A stretch of DNA of 64,000 nucleotides, taken from Halieaceae bacterium (GTDB taxonomy: Bacteria; Pseudomonadota; Gammaproteobacteria; Pseudomonadales; Halieaceae). Made by a program: the position numbers and the translations under genes. The DNA is taken from contig CACCPA010000004.1 of assembly GCA_902547755.1 (NCBI GenBank), positions 1 through 64,000 on the forward strand. Direction: 5' to 3'. The notes beneath the pieces are model-generated. The model worked only from the letters and a program-made list of their open reading frames with translations, did no database searches and was not told the DNA's origin. Below are positions 8,779-16,772 of the stretch, in pieces (the first letter of the stretch is position 1; every line of letters begins with the position of its first letter).

Positions 8779-10124
8779 TGCATTTGGTTTCTCAAATCTT
8801 CCGTCAACTAGTTGTTTGTGGTTGTGCAGCGAGCGTTTCGTTGGGGCTACTTCTTGTTGCCGATCAGGCTTTCGATGCTGGTTTTGTGTCGACCGCCACC
8901 GCACAGGATGCACCCAAGAAGGAGCGTGAGACGCGCAAGACGCCAGCTCTACGAAACAACATTTATGAAAAGCTTGCTGAAGCACAGGTGTTTGCAGAGG
9001 CGAAGCAGTACGCAGAAGCCGAGGCAGTACTCAACGACATGCTGGATGCTACCAGCAAGAAGAGCAAGCTTAACCGCTACGAGCTAGCTACCGTTTACAA
9101 CACGTATGCTTATCTTCGCTATGCCGTCGAAGACTACGATGGTGCACTGAATTACTACCAGAAAGTCATTGATCAGCGGCCTGAGATTCCACTGGCGCTT
9201 GAGATCAATACCCTCTATACGGTTGCGCAGCTCTATTTCCTTCAGGAGAACTGGCGGAAGGGCATCGATACGCTGAACACCTGGATGTCAGTGACGGACA
9301 CACCTAGTACAAATGCCTATGTGTTGCTGGCAAATGGCTACTTCCAGCTCAAGGACTACGATAAGAGCCTTTCGAACATTCAGATTGCGATCGATCGTGA
9401 AGAAGCCGCAGGTAAGTTACCGAAAGAGCAGTGGTACAACCTAGCGCGCTTTATTCACTTTGACCGCGATAACTTCCGTGCAGCCCTCGATATCCTCGAA
9501 ATCCTCGTCATGTATTACCCCAAGAAGCAGTACTGGGTGCAGGCCTCGCATTTGTATGGCGAAGAGAAGGATGAGGCGCGTCAATTAGCGATGCTCGAAG
9601 CAACATACGAGCAAAATCTTCTCGATCGCAGTCAAGATATCGTCTTACTTTCGCAGCTCTATCTTCAGGCTGAAGTGCCCTTCCCAGCCGCGCGAGCCAT
9701 GGAGAAAGGGTTGGCTGACGATATCGTCGAGAAGGAATCAAAGAATTACGAGTTAGCCGGTGTGGCATGGCGCCAAGCTCAGGAAGTGACCAAGAGCTTG
9801 CCCATGTTGGAAGCGGCGGCATCGAAGTCCGAGAAGGGTGAGCTGTATGCGCGCCTCGGTAATGTTTACCTCGATGTTGATAAGAACAAAGAGGCGGTTA
9901 AAGCGCTGAAGCGTGGTCTCGACAGAGGTGGCGTTAAGCGTCCCGATCAAGCTCGTTTAGCCTTGGGCATGGCCTATTTCAACCTGGGTGACTTCAATGC
10001 AGCGCGCCGCGCGTTCCGCGAAGCCAGGAAGGATCAGCGCGCGCGGTCTTATGCCGATCAGTGGCTTAAGTACATCACTAGCGAAGAGAATCGTCTGGAA
10101 GAACTTGCAAAAGATTTGGGCTAA
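8778..10124 (+). CDS. TPR-repeat protein of the TonB operon
   Basis: A 448-residue exported protein. A hydrophobic signal segment spans about 8-30 with cleavage near ATAQDA, then tetratricopeptide-like helical repeats run almost to the end (for example YNTYAYLRYAVEDYDGALNYY and ALGMAYFNLGDFNAARRAF). It is the last gene of the operon and starts at the A of the tonB stop. Vibrio TonB2 loci end with a similar TPR gene. It is probably a periplasmic scaffold for the TonB complex; its precise role is unknown to me. A strong terminator follows within 50 bases. Confidence 0.85.
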   Translation: MHLVSQIFRQLVVCGCAASVSLGLLLVADQAFDAGFVSTATAQDAPKKERETRKTPALRNNIYEKLAEAQVFAEAKQYAEAEAVLNDMLDATSKKSKLNRYELATVYNTYAYLRYAVEDYDGALNYYQKVIDQRPEIPLALEINTLYTVAQLYFLQENWRKGIDTLNTWMSVTDTPSTNAYVLLANGYFQLKDYDKSLSNIQIAIDREEAAGKLPKEQWYNLARFIHFDRDNFRAALDILEILVMYYPKKQYWVQASHLYGEEKDEARQLAMLEATYEQNLLDRSQDIVLLSQLYLQAEVPFPAARAMEKGLADDIVEKESKNYELAGVAWRQAQEVTKSLPMLEAAASKSEKGELYARLGNVYLDVDKNKEAVKALKRGLDRGGVKRPDQARLALGMAYFNLGDFNAARRAFREARKDQRARSYADQWLKYITSEENRLEELAKDLG

Positions 10125-10142
10125 TCGCACCCTCAGGTAAAG

Positions 10143-10171
10143 AAAAGGCCGCATAAAGCGGCCTTTTTTTT
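10143..10171 (+). terminator. Rho-independent terminator after the TonB operon
   Basis: AAAAGGCCGC and GCGGCCTTTT form a perfect stem around the loop ATAAA, followed by a run of eight T. The stem also ends in four T on the minus strand, so it can serve the converging cold-shock gene as well. Confidence 0.92.
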
Positions 10172-10185
10172 GGCGGGAAAAAATT

Positions 10186-10392
10186 TTATACAGGAACTAC
10201 GTTCTCTGCTTGCGGTCCTTTCTGGCCAGCTGTGACTGTGAACTCGACTTTTTGGCCATCCGCGAGGGTTTTGAAGCCGTCGCCTTGAATAGCACTGAAG
10301 TGTACGAACACGTCGGGTCCGCCTTCTTGCTCAATGAAACCGAAACCTTTGGTTTCGTTGAACCATTTAACGGTACCTGTAACTGTAGACAT
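10186..10392 (-). CDS. Cold-shock-domain protein, CspA family
   Basis: A 68-residue single cold-shock domain, an RNA/ssDNA chaperone of the cytoplasm. RNP1 KGFGFI is at residues 15-20 and RNP2 VFVHF at 28-32, with the conserved opening [13 protein letters not shown]. The 180-base space to the upstream pyruvate kinase gene is long enough for its own promoter and structured leader, as is common in cspA genes, but I cannot place a promoter there confidently. AGGTAAAAC precedes the ATG. Which csp paralogue it is cannot be told. Confidence 0.95.
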   Translation of the reverse strand: MSTVTGTVKWFNETKGFGFIEQEGGPDVFVHFSAIQGDGFKTLADGQKVEFTVTAGQKGPQAENVVPV

Positions 10393-10574
10393 ACTGTTTT
10401 ACCTATCGTTTAAAAATGTAACTGTGCTAACGCACAAATTCGCTAAGAGAACGCAAAAGAAGCGGTCGCAACGTCGACGCATCACCACGCGAGTCGTTAC
10501 TATAGGCCCTGTGTGGCCTAACGTCTAATGAACCTTTTGTGGCGGTACTATGTTTTGTCGCGTATGTCGGAGTT

Positions 10575-12032
10575 TTAGCCTATAGATAAGAGCTTTATCG
10601 AGTTCGTAGCTCCCGCTTTTCCGATCAAGGTGCCCATGGTCATCAAGATGTGATCGCCTTTGGTGACAAATCCCGCATCACTCAAAAACTCCATCGTTCG
10701 CGAATCAATGTCCCGCATATCAAAGGCAGTGATATCAAAATAGAGCGGGATCACTCCACGGCATAAAGCGAGCCGCTGTAAGGTCTCAGGGTTGCGACTC
10801 AGAGCAAAAATCGGGAGGCCAGAGCTTAACCGCGACATGAGCGTAGGTGTTGCCCCGGTTTCCGTGTGAGTAGCAATACCCCGCACGCCAGGGAAGTGGT
10901 TGGCACCGTACATTGCCGAGAGTGCTACGGTTTCCTGGGTCGACCTAAATTCTCTGTCCTGCCTATATCGTGATGTTCTCGCCACCGGGTGACTTTCAGC
11001 ACCAACTGCCGCATTTGCCATAGCTCTCACCACCTCGACGGGATACGAGCCGACCGCGGTCTCGGCCGAGAGCATTACGGCATCCGTTCCGTCCAGCACA
11101 GCGTTAGCCACGTCAAACACTTCAGCGCGCGTTGGCATCGAATTACTAATCATCGACTCCATCATTTGCGTTGCTGTAATGACCATCCGGTCGCGTTTTC
11201 GTGTTCTTGAGATGAGGTCTTTCTGAATACCAATAAGCTCGGCATCACCCACCTCAATGCCCAAATCGCCCCGTGCCACCATGACTCCCTCACAGGCATC
11301 GATGATGCTATCAAGCAGATCGCGATCAGCTACAACTTCAGCCCGCTCGATCTTTGCAATGATGGCCGCATCAACACTCGCTTCTTGGAGCAGGCCTCTG
11401 GCTTCCTCAATATCCTGAACTGCTGCGACGAAAGAAACGGCTACGAAGTCGGGCTTAATCGACTCCATGGCTCGGATGTCCGCCTTATCTTTTTCTGTAA
11501 GCGCGGGCGCTGCAATACCACCGCCCAGCTTGTTGACACCTTTGCGAGAGCTCAGTGTCCCACCAATGAGAACAGTACAGTCGATGTCAGAATCGGACAC
11601 ACTGTCTACCCGAAGCTGCATCTTTCCATCATCAAGGAGAAGCACATCGTCAACCTCGACACTTTTTGGAAGATCTTGGTACTCAATGCCTACCGCAGAC
11701 GAATTACCCTTCTCACCGTCCACCGTGAGGCTCAAACGAAATGAGTCACCTGCGGTGAGTGACACACTCCCTGTCTCAAAACTGGCAATTCGAATTTTGG
11801 GGCCTTGAAGGTCGGCGAGAACGCCTACATACCTATCGTGGTGCCTCGCCTGTCGTCGTATGCGCTCAGCGATAAGCTGATGGTGCCCTACTGAACCATG
11901 GCTAAAGTTAAGCCTAAACACATCCACCCCTGCAGCGATGAGGCGCCCTATCATGTCTTCGCTGTCGCTTCCCGGTCCCACGGTGGCGACAATTTTTGTT
12001 CTTCGGTGCACGCGGATGGCGTTGTTTGACAC
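10575..12032 (-). CDS. pyk: Pyruvate kinase
   Basis: A 485-residue glycolytic enzyme that converts phosphoenolpyruvate and ADP to pyruvate and ATP. Hallmarks are TKIVATVGPGS near the N-terminus, RLNFSHG, the metal-binding MVARGDLGIEV, ATQMMESMI, and a C-terminal domain ending in MTMGTLIGKAGATNSIK. The start is GTG and overlaps the TAG stop of the upstream phosphodiesterase gene by one base, so the two are translationally coupled. Whether it is the PykA or PykF type cannot be decided from sequence alone. Confidence 0.96.
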   Translation of the reverse strand: MSNNAIRVHRRTKIVATVGPGSDSEDMIGRLIAAGVDVFRLNFSHGSVGHHQLIAERIRRQARHHDRYVGVLADLQGPKIRIASFETGSVSLTAGDSFRLSLTVDGEKGNSSAVGIEYQDLPKSVEVDDVLLLDDGKMQLRVDSVSDSDIDCTVLIGGTLSSRKGVNKLGGGIAAPALTEKDKADIRAMESIKPDFVAVSFVAAVQDIEEARGLLQEASVDAAIIAKIERAEVVADRDLLDSIIDACEGVMVARGDLGIEVGDAELIGIQKDLISRTRKRDRMVITATQMMESMISNSMPTRAEVFDVANAVLDGTDAVMLSAETAVGSYPVEVVRAMANAAVGAESHPVARTSRYRQDREFRSTQETVALSAMYGANHFPGVRGIATHTETGATPTLMSRLSSGLPIFALSRNPETLQRLALCRGVIPLYFDITAFDMRDIDSRTMEFLSDAGFVTKGDHILMTMGTLIGKAGATNSIKLLSIG

Positions 12033-12988
12033 TACGAAATTTTCCCCATGTGTACGAGCAGTTCGCGCGTTTGATCTGCAAAGTCCGTGAACGCGCCGTC
12101 TACCTCTAGATCTATGAATAGCTTTTTGTGTAATGCCTCGAAGTTTACACCGGGTATAGATTCCGAATCTGCTCGCAAGGTGTAGGGATGCAAAAAAAGA
12201 CCAAGCTTTTTGGCGGCCACGACCATTTCGGAGGGGCCGCCCGACATATTTTCTAGAAGATTTACGTCAGGGCCGATTCCATGGGCATACTCTGCGACCT
12301 CTTTTAGCCCTGACATCGTATGCATTCCCTCAAAATCGCCACGCCAGCTGGCGATGCTCTCAGTGAGAACGAGCTGGACAAGTGGCCCTTTAAAAATTCC
12401 TTCATGGGCAAAGCGCTTCAGTGTCTCTGGATCAAAGCACTGAATTACTGTCTCGGCATTTTCCCCAAGGCGGTTAAATGCGATCAGAACGTCCAGGACC
12501 GCGCGGTAGATGTCAACGCCTTCCTGTTCGTGAAACTCAGGGCGCTTCAGTTCAACGTATATACCTGTACGTTTGCCCGATGCTGCATTGAGTCGATCAA
12601 CGGTTTCAATCTCCTCTGCCAAGGTCGGTACCTTAAATTCAACCCCCGTGCCCGAGTAGCGCCCAGGAAATACAGGATTACCCTGACCGTCTGTCCTCTC
12701 GTGCGCGTTCAGCGTTTTTATCTCCTCAAGCGTGAAGTCAATGACATAAAAGAGCCCATCGTCTCGATGCCGCTCTGGAAACAATGCTGCGACATTAGTC
12801 GTAAGTTCGAGTGTTACGTCATGTAGCACGATCGGAATGCCATCCGACGTTAGAACTACATCTTGCTCGATGTAATCTGCACCGAATGTATGCGCGAGTT
12901 CTGCGGCGGGTAGGGTATGTTCCGGGAGATATCCGCAGGCGCCACGATGCGCAATGATCGCTGGACACGGCATCTTTATATTGCCCAT
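12032..12988 (-). CDS. Glycerophosphodiester phosphodiesterase family protein
   Basis: A 318-residue GDPD-fold enzyme expected to hydrolyse glycerophosphodiesters to glycerol-3-phosphate and an alcohol. Catalytic and metal residues are visible: H14-R15 in IIAHRGACGY, E23 in LPEHT, E41 and D43 in IEQDVVL, and H56 in VLHD. The ATG at 12988 is chosen because GGGGGA lies 7 bases upstream; a TTG at 13003 would add five residues. There is no signal peptide, unlike periplasmic GlpQ, though the inserts resemble GlpQ. It overlaps pyk by one base. Confidence 0.9.
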   Translation of the reverse strand: MGNIKMPCPAIIAHRGACGYLPEHTLPAAELAHTFGADYIEQDVVLTSDGIPIVLHDVTLELTTNVAALFPERHRDDGLFYVIDFTLEEIKTLNAHERTDGQGNPVFPGRYSGTGVEFKVPTLAEEIETVDRLNAASGKRTGIYVELKRPEFHEQEGVDIYRAVLDVLIAFNRLGENAETVIQCFDPETLKRFAHEGIFKGPLVQLVLTESIASWRGDFEGMHTMSGLKEVAEYAHGIGPDVNLLENMSGGPSEMVVAAKKLGLFLHPYTLRADSESIPGVNFEALHKKLFIDLEVDGAFTDFADQTRELLVHMGKIS

Positions 12989-13021
12989 CTGCGTTTCCCC
13001 CAAAACGAATCAGAACTGACT

Positions 13022-13042
13022 AGGGTTTTTACAGCAAACCCT
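13022..13042. repeat. Small inverted repeat in the divergent spacer
   Basis: AGGGTTT and AAACCCT flank a 7-base loop between the phosphodiesterase start and the HTH-like gene. Two more AGGGTTT/AAACCC-like copies lie at about 13076-13083 and 13112-13118. They could be operator half-sites or a chance hairpin. Confidence 0.3.
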
Positions 13043-13123
13043 GTATTTTGCTCAAGTTGATATTTTAAACAGCCAGAAACCCTTCCTATGTTGAGGGTCC
13101 TGGTGACTGACAGGGTTTTTTTG

Positions 13124-13468
13124 GTGGCAATCCAACCAAACAACAATCGGGCGCCCAATCCGCCTTTGGGTTACTCCCGTGACTGTGATCTCAGTGAGGC
13201 AAAGCAGATTCGCTTGGTTGCTGAATTTCATGCGAATCGGATCAGACCCAGCCGGATTGCGTATCGACTTGGTATCGATATCGCATTGATTGACGCGCTT
13301 TTGGCGGGCGAGTACCAAGCGTCGTTTTTTACTGAGCAGTTAGCTGCTGCTCAGAGACGTCGCCGGGATTTGCGGATGCGCTCTTCAGAGCGACTGCGTG
13401 GTCAAGCCGCTTATGAGATTAGGGTGAAGGCGCAGCGCGATTACGATGCATCGCTTTCGCAACCTTAA
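13124..13468 (+). CDS. Small HTH-like protein, function unknown
   Basis: About 114 residues if started at the GTG at 13124, which has AGGG about 8 bases upstream. An ATG at 13088 would give 126 residues but has no clear ribosome site. The middle part (EAKQIRLVAEFHANRIRPS then RIAYRLGIDIALIDALL) reads like a helix-turn-helix resembling sigma region 4 or resolvase tails. It is followed by a strongly basic helix (AAAQRRRRDLRMRSSERLR). That suggests a DNA-binding protein, but I do not recognise the family. Transcription is divergent from the phosphodiesterase gene. Confidence 0.65.
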   Translation: MAIQPNNNRAPNPPLGYSRDCDLSEAKQIRLVAEFHANRIRPSRIAYRLGIDIALIDALLAGEYQASFFTEQLAAAQRRRRDLRMRSSERLRGQAAYEIRVKAQRDYDASLSQP

Positions 13469-13526
13469 TCGTTTGACGCCGTGCTTTGGCTAAGGCCAAA
13501 AGGATAAAAAAGAAAAAGGAGCTTGT

Positions 13527-13913
13527 ATGAACGGATTAGAGCGGTGGCACCATGTAATGAACGAGGGGGACATGGAGGCACTCTATGATCTGCTTCATCC
13601 AGACTGTGTTTTTATATCGCCCGTGGTTCATACCCCGCAGGAAGGTCGCGAAATCACCTATGCCTATTTACGCGCTGCTAACAAAGCGCTGTCCGAGGAC
13701 TTTCAGTACGTGCGAGAGGTGGTGCAGGATAATCATGCCGTCCTTGAGTTTACAGTGAAAGTGGATGAAGTCTTCGTAAACGGCGTGGACATCATTACCT
13801 TTGAGGGTGATCAGATTGTCGAACTCAAAGTCATGGTTCGACCACTCAAAGCAGTGAACGCTGTCTGGAAACAGATGGGTGAGATGCTGGAGCAGTTGAA
13901 GGCAGCGAGCTGA
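13527..13913 (+). CDS. SnoaL/NTF2-like small protein
   Basis: A 128-residue cytoplasmic protein with the NTF2-like cone fold pattern. It has an N-terminal helix (ERWHHVMNEGDMEALYDLLHPD), then alternating strands with VFISPVVHTPQEGRE and VLEFTVKVDEVFVNGVDII. Family members include polyketide cyclases, isomerases and proteins of unknown role. No catalytic dyad can be assigned, so function is open. An excellent AAGGAG lies 5 bases before the ATG, predicting high translation. A bidirectional terminator follows. Confidence 0.8.
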   Translation: MNGLERWHHVMNEGDMEALYDLLHPDCVFISPVVHTPQEGREITYAYLRAANKALSEDFQYVREVVQDNHAVLEFTVKVDEVFVNGVDIITFEGDQIVELKVMVRPLKAVNAVWKQMGEMLEQLKAAS

Positions 13914-13937
13914 GCTCAGTACCTAACTCAGCGCCTA

Positions 13938-13968
13938 AAAAAAGGGCTGACACGAAGTCAGCCCTTTT
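13938..13968. terminator. Bidirectional Rho-independent terminator
   Basis: AAAAGGGCTGAC and GTCAGCCCTTTT form a 12-base stem with a 5-base loop. T runs follow on both strands: TTTT on plus and a longer T tract on minus. It separates the NTF2-like gene from the converging TonB receptor gene. Confidence 0.9.
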
Positions 13969-13998
13969 GGCTTGGGTTTCCAATGCGCCGAACTTTGA

Positions 13999-16293
13999 TT
14001 AGAACGACAGGCTCGCTTTGATACCAACGTTGCGACCCGCAAGCGGCACTTCATTTTTAACAAACGAAGTGTGGCTGCGAGCGATCTCGTTGGTCAAATT
14101 GCGGCCAAACACGCTAACTGTGAGCACGGCCCCATCACCAAGATCGATATTGTGCGATAAACGACCATTGACTAGTCGGTGATCTGCTGTAGGGGTCTCA
14201 AAACTGCTAATCAAATTTTGGCTACCGACGTCCTGAATTTCCATCATGGCGCGAGTCATGCCGCGGCTGTAGTCCATTGCAAAAACATTTCTTGATGGCG
14301 TGATGCGGGGCACGTTGCCACCACCAGAAAAATCAGCCTTGACCTGATCACGATGCAATCGAACCTCTAATTCGCCTCCCGCAACGTTGAAGCGTCGGCC
14401 AATCTCGATTTCGTAGCCACTGAAGGTTGCATCAGCTTGCATATACTCTGCTAAAAGTAGGCCGCCGTGCTCTTCATGCTCACCCTCATGACCTTCTTCC
14501 TCATGCTCCTCGTGCTCCTCCTCCGATTCATCTTGTAGGTAAATATAATTATCGATAGTGTTTCGATAAATAGATGCGCTGGCGAACCACGTTTCATCGT
14601 TGTAGAACAAGTTAAAATCGATATTGTTAGCTTCCTCAGGCTTGAGATTAGCATCACCTACTTCGTAACGCGCCACTGCCAAGTGCTCACCATTCATAAA
14701 GAGTTCCATGACAGAAGGCGTGCGAGTCACGAAACCCAAATTTACGGAGCCGGACAGGGAATCGGTGAGGCTCCTGCCAATTGTGACGACACCACTGACA
14801 GACTGATCTTTGAAGGTAAAGGGCTCTAATTCAAAACCCTCGTGTTCGTCATGATGTTCTTCGTCATCATGTCCCTCTTCTTCATGTTCCTCCTCTTCGT
14901 GCATCTCTCGGATCGTTCCTTTTCGTTCAATATCGTCGTATCGAATACCGACATCAATATCAAAACCAGAGACATTGAAACCGCCGAATGCGCCGATAGT
15001 GGTTTCAGTAGATTTAACAGGCTCCATGAAAGCTTCTTCGCCAAGCACCGCTACCTTCTCGGAGACTTGATTCACGACTACTCGACGTGGATTTTCTGCA
15101 GAGCCTAAATTAAAGATCATTTGAACCTCAGTAGAGTCGTTGCTAAAGAGGGTTGGCTCTTCAGAATGTCCTTCATGTTCATCCTCACCATCGCCCTCTG
15201 CATGCTGCTCGACTAACGTGTAGTCGGTATCACGAATACTGAATTGAACGCTGTTTAGGAGTGCGTTGTTAACATTAAGGAGCCCTTCGATTGTGAAGAC
15301 TTCTGAGTCGGTCTGGGAGAAGATACGCTCTTCCTCATGCTCGTCGTGATCTTCTTCACCCTCGTGGTCATCATCATGGTCTTCACTCTCGTGGTCATCA
15401 TCATGGTCTTCACTCTCGTGGTCATCGTCGTGATCTTCCCCGTGACCTTCCTCTTCGTGTCCGCCGTGCTCTTCACCGTGAAAGGGAATACCGTAGGTGT
15501 AGCTGATATCTTGGTAAGAGGCCCCTAAAAATCCCCACTCACCTGTTTTAGAAATGCCAAACCGGTGTGCTTTCGTTTCATAGTCCGAATTAGCGAGAGT
15601 GCCCATGTCTTCTTCATGGTCCTCGTCATGGTCATCATGGTCTTCGTCATGATCCTCCTCTTCATGCAGGATGGCCCCATTTGGGACTTCGTAATCCTGT
15701 GCGTCGAAACCGGTGAAGCTGTAGCTAACGTTAAAACCACCAATATTTCTTTTGAAGGCTGTGCTGAACCCCTCTCCCTCATTGCCGGTTTGCTGTTCAG
15801 CGGATAATGTGAAGAGTGGTTCTTCAATATCGGATTTCGCGATCGTATTGTCGACAACATTTATAATGCCGCCACTCGCGCCGTTGCTGTGAAGCAGGGC
15901 CGAAGCACCACGGACAATTTCAACCTGCTCAATGTTACCTAGATCCAAGTCAATGGGGTGGTCGGGGCCAATGCCCGCGACATCACGAACTACCAGGTTG
16001 TTCTGCAATACCTTGACACGATTATTGGAGAGCCCGCGAATTACGGGTTGTCCTACCGCCGATCCAAAGTTATTCGATGAGACTCCTGCAATTGTAGTTA
16101 GGTGCTCGCCTAACGATTGGGTCAAATTCTCAGTGATGTCAGTGCCAGAAATGACTGTTACTGAACTCTCGTTCTGTCCCTGAACTTGGTGGGTAAATGA
16201 TGATTTGACTACGACTTCTTCGAGAGTCGACTCTTGTGAAAATGCAAGTGGCGCGACGATAAACGCAACCACAGGTAAGGCATAGCGTGCCAT
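13999..16293 (-). CDS. TonB-dependent receptor with His/Asp/Glu-rich loops (ZnuD-like, probable zinc uptake)
   Basis: A 764-residue outer-membrane receptor. It has a signal peptide (1-19), TonB box region TLEEVVVKSS, plug domain (about 40-160, with VIRGLSNNRVKVL and EIVRGASALLH), and a 22-strand barrel ending in KASLSF. At least five extracellular-loop regions are packed with His, Asp and Glu, encoded at about 15600-15680, 15340-15475, 15160-15215, 14830-14915 and 14455-14530. This is typical of Neisseria ZnuD and related zinc receptors. The ATG at 16293 has AGGAG 8 bases upstream; an earlier in-frame start has none. Zinc is the likeliest substrate; nickel or cobalt is possible. Confidence 0.9.
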   Translation of the reverse strand: MARYALPVVAFIVAPLAFSQESTLEEVVVKSSFTHQVQGQNESSVTVISGTDITENLTQSLGEHLTTIAGVSSNNFGSAVGQPVIRGLSNNRVKVLQNNLVVRDVAGIGPDHPIDLDLGNIEQVEIVRGASALLHSNGASGGIINVVDNTIAKSDIEEPLFTLSAEQQTGNEGEGFSTAFKRNIGGFNVSYSFTGFDAQDYEVPNGAILHEEEDHDEDHDDHDEDHEEDMGTLANSDYETKAHRFGISKTGEWGFLGASYQDISYTYGIPFHGEEHGGHEEEGHGEDHDDDHESEDHDDDHESEDHDDDHEGEEDHDEHEEERIFSQTDSEVFTIEGLLNVNNALLNSVQFSIRDTDYTLVEQHAEGDGEDEHEGHSEEPTLFSNDSTEVQMIFNLGSAENPRRVVVNQVSEKVAVLGEEAFMEPVKSTETTIGAFGGFNVSGFDIDVGIRYDDIERKGTIREMHEEEEHEEEGHDDEEHHDEHEGFELEPFTFKDQSVSGVVTIGRSLTDSLSGSVNLGFVTRTPSVMELFMNGEHLAVARYEVGDANLKPEEANNIDFNLFYNDETWFASASIYRNTIDNYIYLQDESEEEHEEHEEEGHEGEHEEHGGLLLAEYMQADATFSGYEIEIGRRFNVAGGELEVRLHRDQVKADFSGGGNVPRITPSRNVFAMDYSRGMTRAMMEIQDVGSQNLISSFETPTADHRLVNGRLSHNIDLGDGAVLTVSVFGRNLTNEIARSHTSFVKNEVPLAGRNVGIKASLSF
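15361..15441 (-). repeat. 27-bp tandem repeat coding for the His-rich loop
   Basis: Two perfect adjacent copies of a 27-base unit (15361-15387 and 15388-15414) and one degenerate copy (15415-15441). Each encodes nine residues of the type EDHDDDHES in the metal-binding loop of the receptor. Such in-frame units can expand or contract without breaking the gene. Confidence 0.95.
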
Positions 16294-16311
16294 AAATGAA
16301 CTCCTAAAAAT

Positions 16312-16347
16312 TAAATAAATCAACCGATGTGGGATTTGATTTATTTA
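16312..16347. repeat. Perfect 12-bp inverted repeat between the small secreted gene and the receptor
   Basis: TAAATAAATCAA at 16312-16323 and its exact complement at 16336-16347 are separated by 12 bases. The right arm overlaps the stop codon of the 88-residue gene. As RNA on the minus strand it gives an AU-rich hairpin just before the receptor ribosome site. As DNA it could be an operator. Confidence 0.8.
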
Positions 16348-16607
16348 GTTGGTGGAGCCCTTGATGAATAGCTATTGAAGTGAGTTGACAGTACAACGGC
16401 AGTGGTAATGACGCTGTAAGCTGAAGATATTTGTGGTTCACAATATGTATGTGGCGCTTCCACTGCTGCAGAGGCGTTACTGCACCCATAGCACTCTACG
16501 AATTCGTGCGCACCATCGGGGACGATCTCATGGGTAGCCCCATGCGCCACAGGGCCCATGACGAGCAAGGCGGCAATGAGTGCGGAAATGAACAGTTTAA
16601 CTTTCAC
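16341..16607 (-). CDS. Small secreted cysteine-containing protein upstream of the zinc-type receptor
   Basis: An 88-residue protein with a clear signal peptide (KVKLFISALIAALLVMG, cleavage near AHGA). The mature part is about 65 residues and has three Cys (two in ECYGCSN, one in TYCEPQ) and three His near its start. I do not recognise a family. The start is GTG. It lies 47 bases upstream of the receptor gene on the same strand and behind a good -10 box, so both are probably one transcript. A role in periplasmic or surface metal handling is inferred from context and the Cys/His content only. Confidence 0.7.
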   Translation of the reverse strand: MKVKLFISALIAALLVMGPVAHGATHEIVPDGAHEFVECYGCSNASAAVEAPHTYCEPQISSAYSVITTAVVLSTHFNSYSSRAPPTK

Positions 16608-16649
16608 AGTGTCTTTCTTTGATCCTGCGTTTTGCAGTCCACCCCTTTA

Positions 16650-16679
16650 ATTATACTCCGCGCCCATATGGTAACAGTG
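16650..16679 (-). promoter_or_regulatory. Putative promoter of the secreted protein/receptor unit
   Basis: A perfect TATAAT on the minus strand (16650-16655) lies 43 bases before the GTG. Upstream of it is GTTACCATATGG, which contains the palindrome CCATATGG. This sits where a repressor such as Zur could block the polymerase, but its match to known Zur boxes is weak and no clear -35 is visible. Confidence 0.4.
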
Positions 16680-16772
16680 AGTGCGGATGAAGTTTAGCCC
16701 AAATAGTACAATTTATGAGACTGTATAGCCTCTATTTCTGTAATCTAGCGCGCGAACCTGAGTGAGAAAGCT

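Noticed and set aside
10393-10574. Hairpin TAGGCC/GGCCTA as a pyruvate kinase terminator
   Set aside because: The six-base stem is not followed by a T run on the minus strand, so it does not qualify as an intrinsic terminator.
12320-12826. 168-residue plus-strand open frame
   Set aside because: It is antisense to the phosphodiesterase gene; Cys/Phe-rich sequence without a domain.
15361-15441. Regular repeats resembling a CRISPR array
   Set aside because: The units are directly adjacent with no spacers and keep the reading frame of the receptor, so they are a coding tandem repeat.
15337-15528. Hydrophobic Val/Ile/Phe-repeat peptide on the plus strand
   Set aside because: It is the antisense of the His/Asp repeat of the receptor; the apparent membrane helix is a by-product of the GTC/ATC complement.
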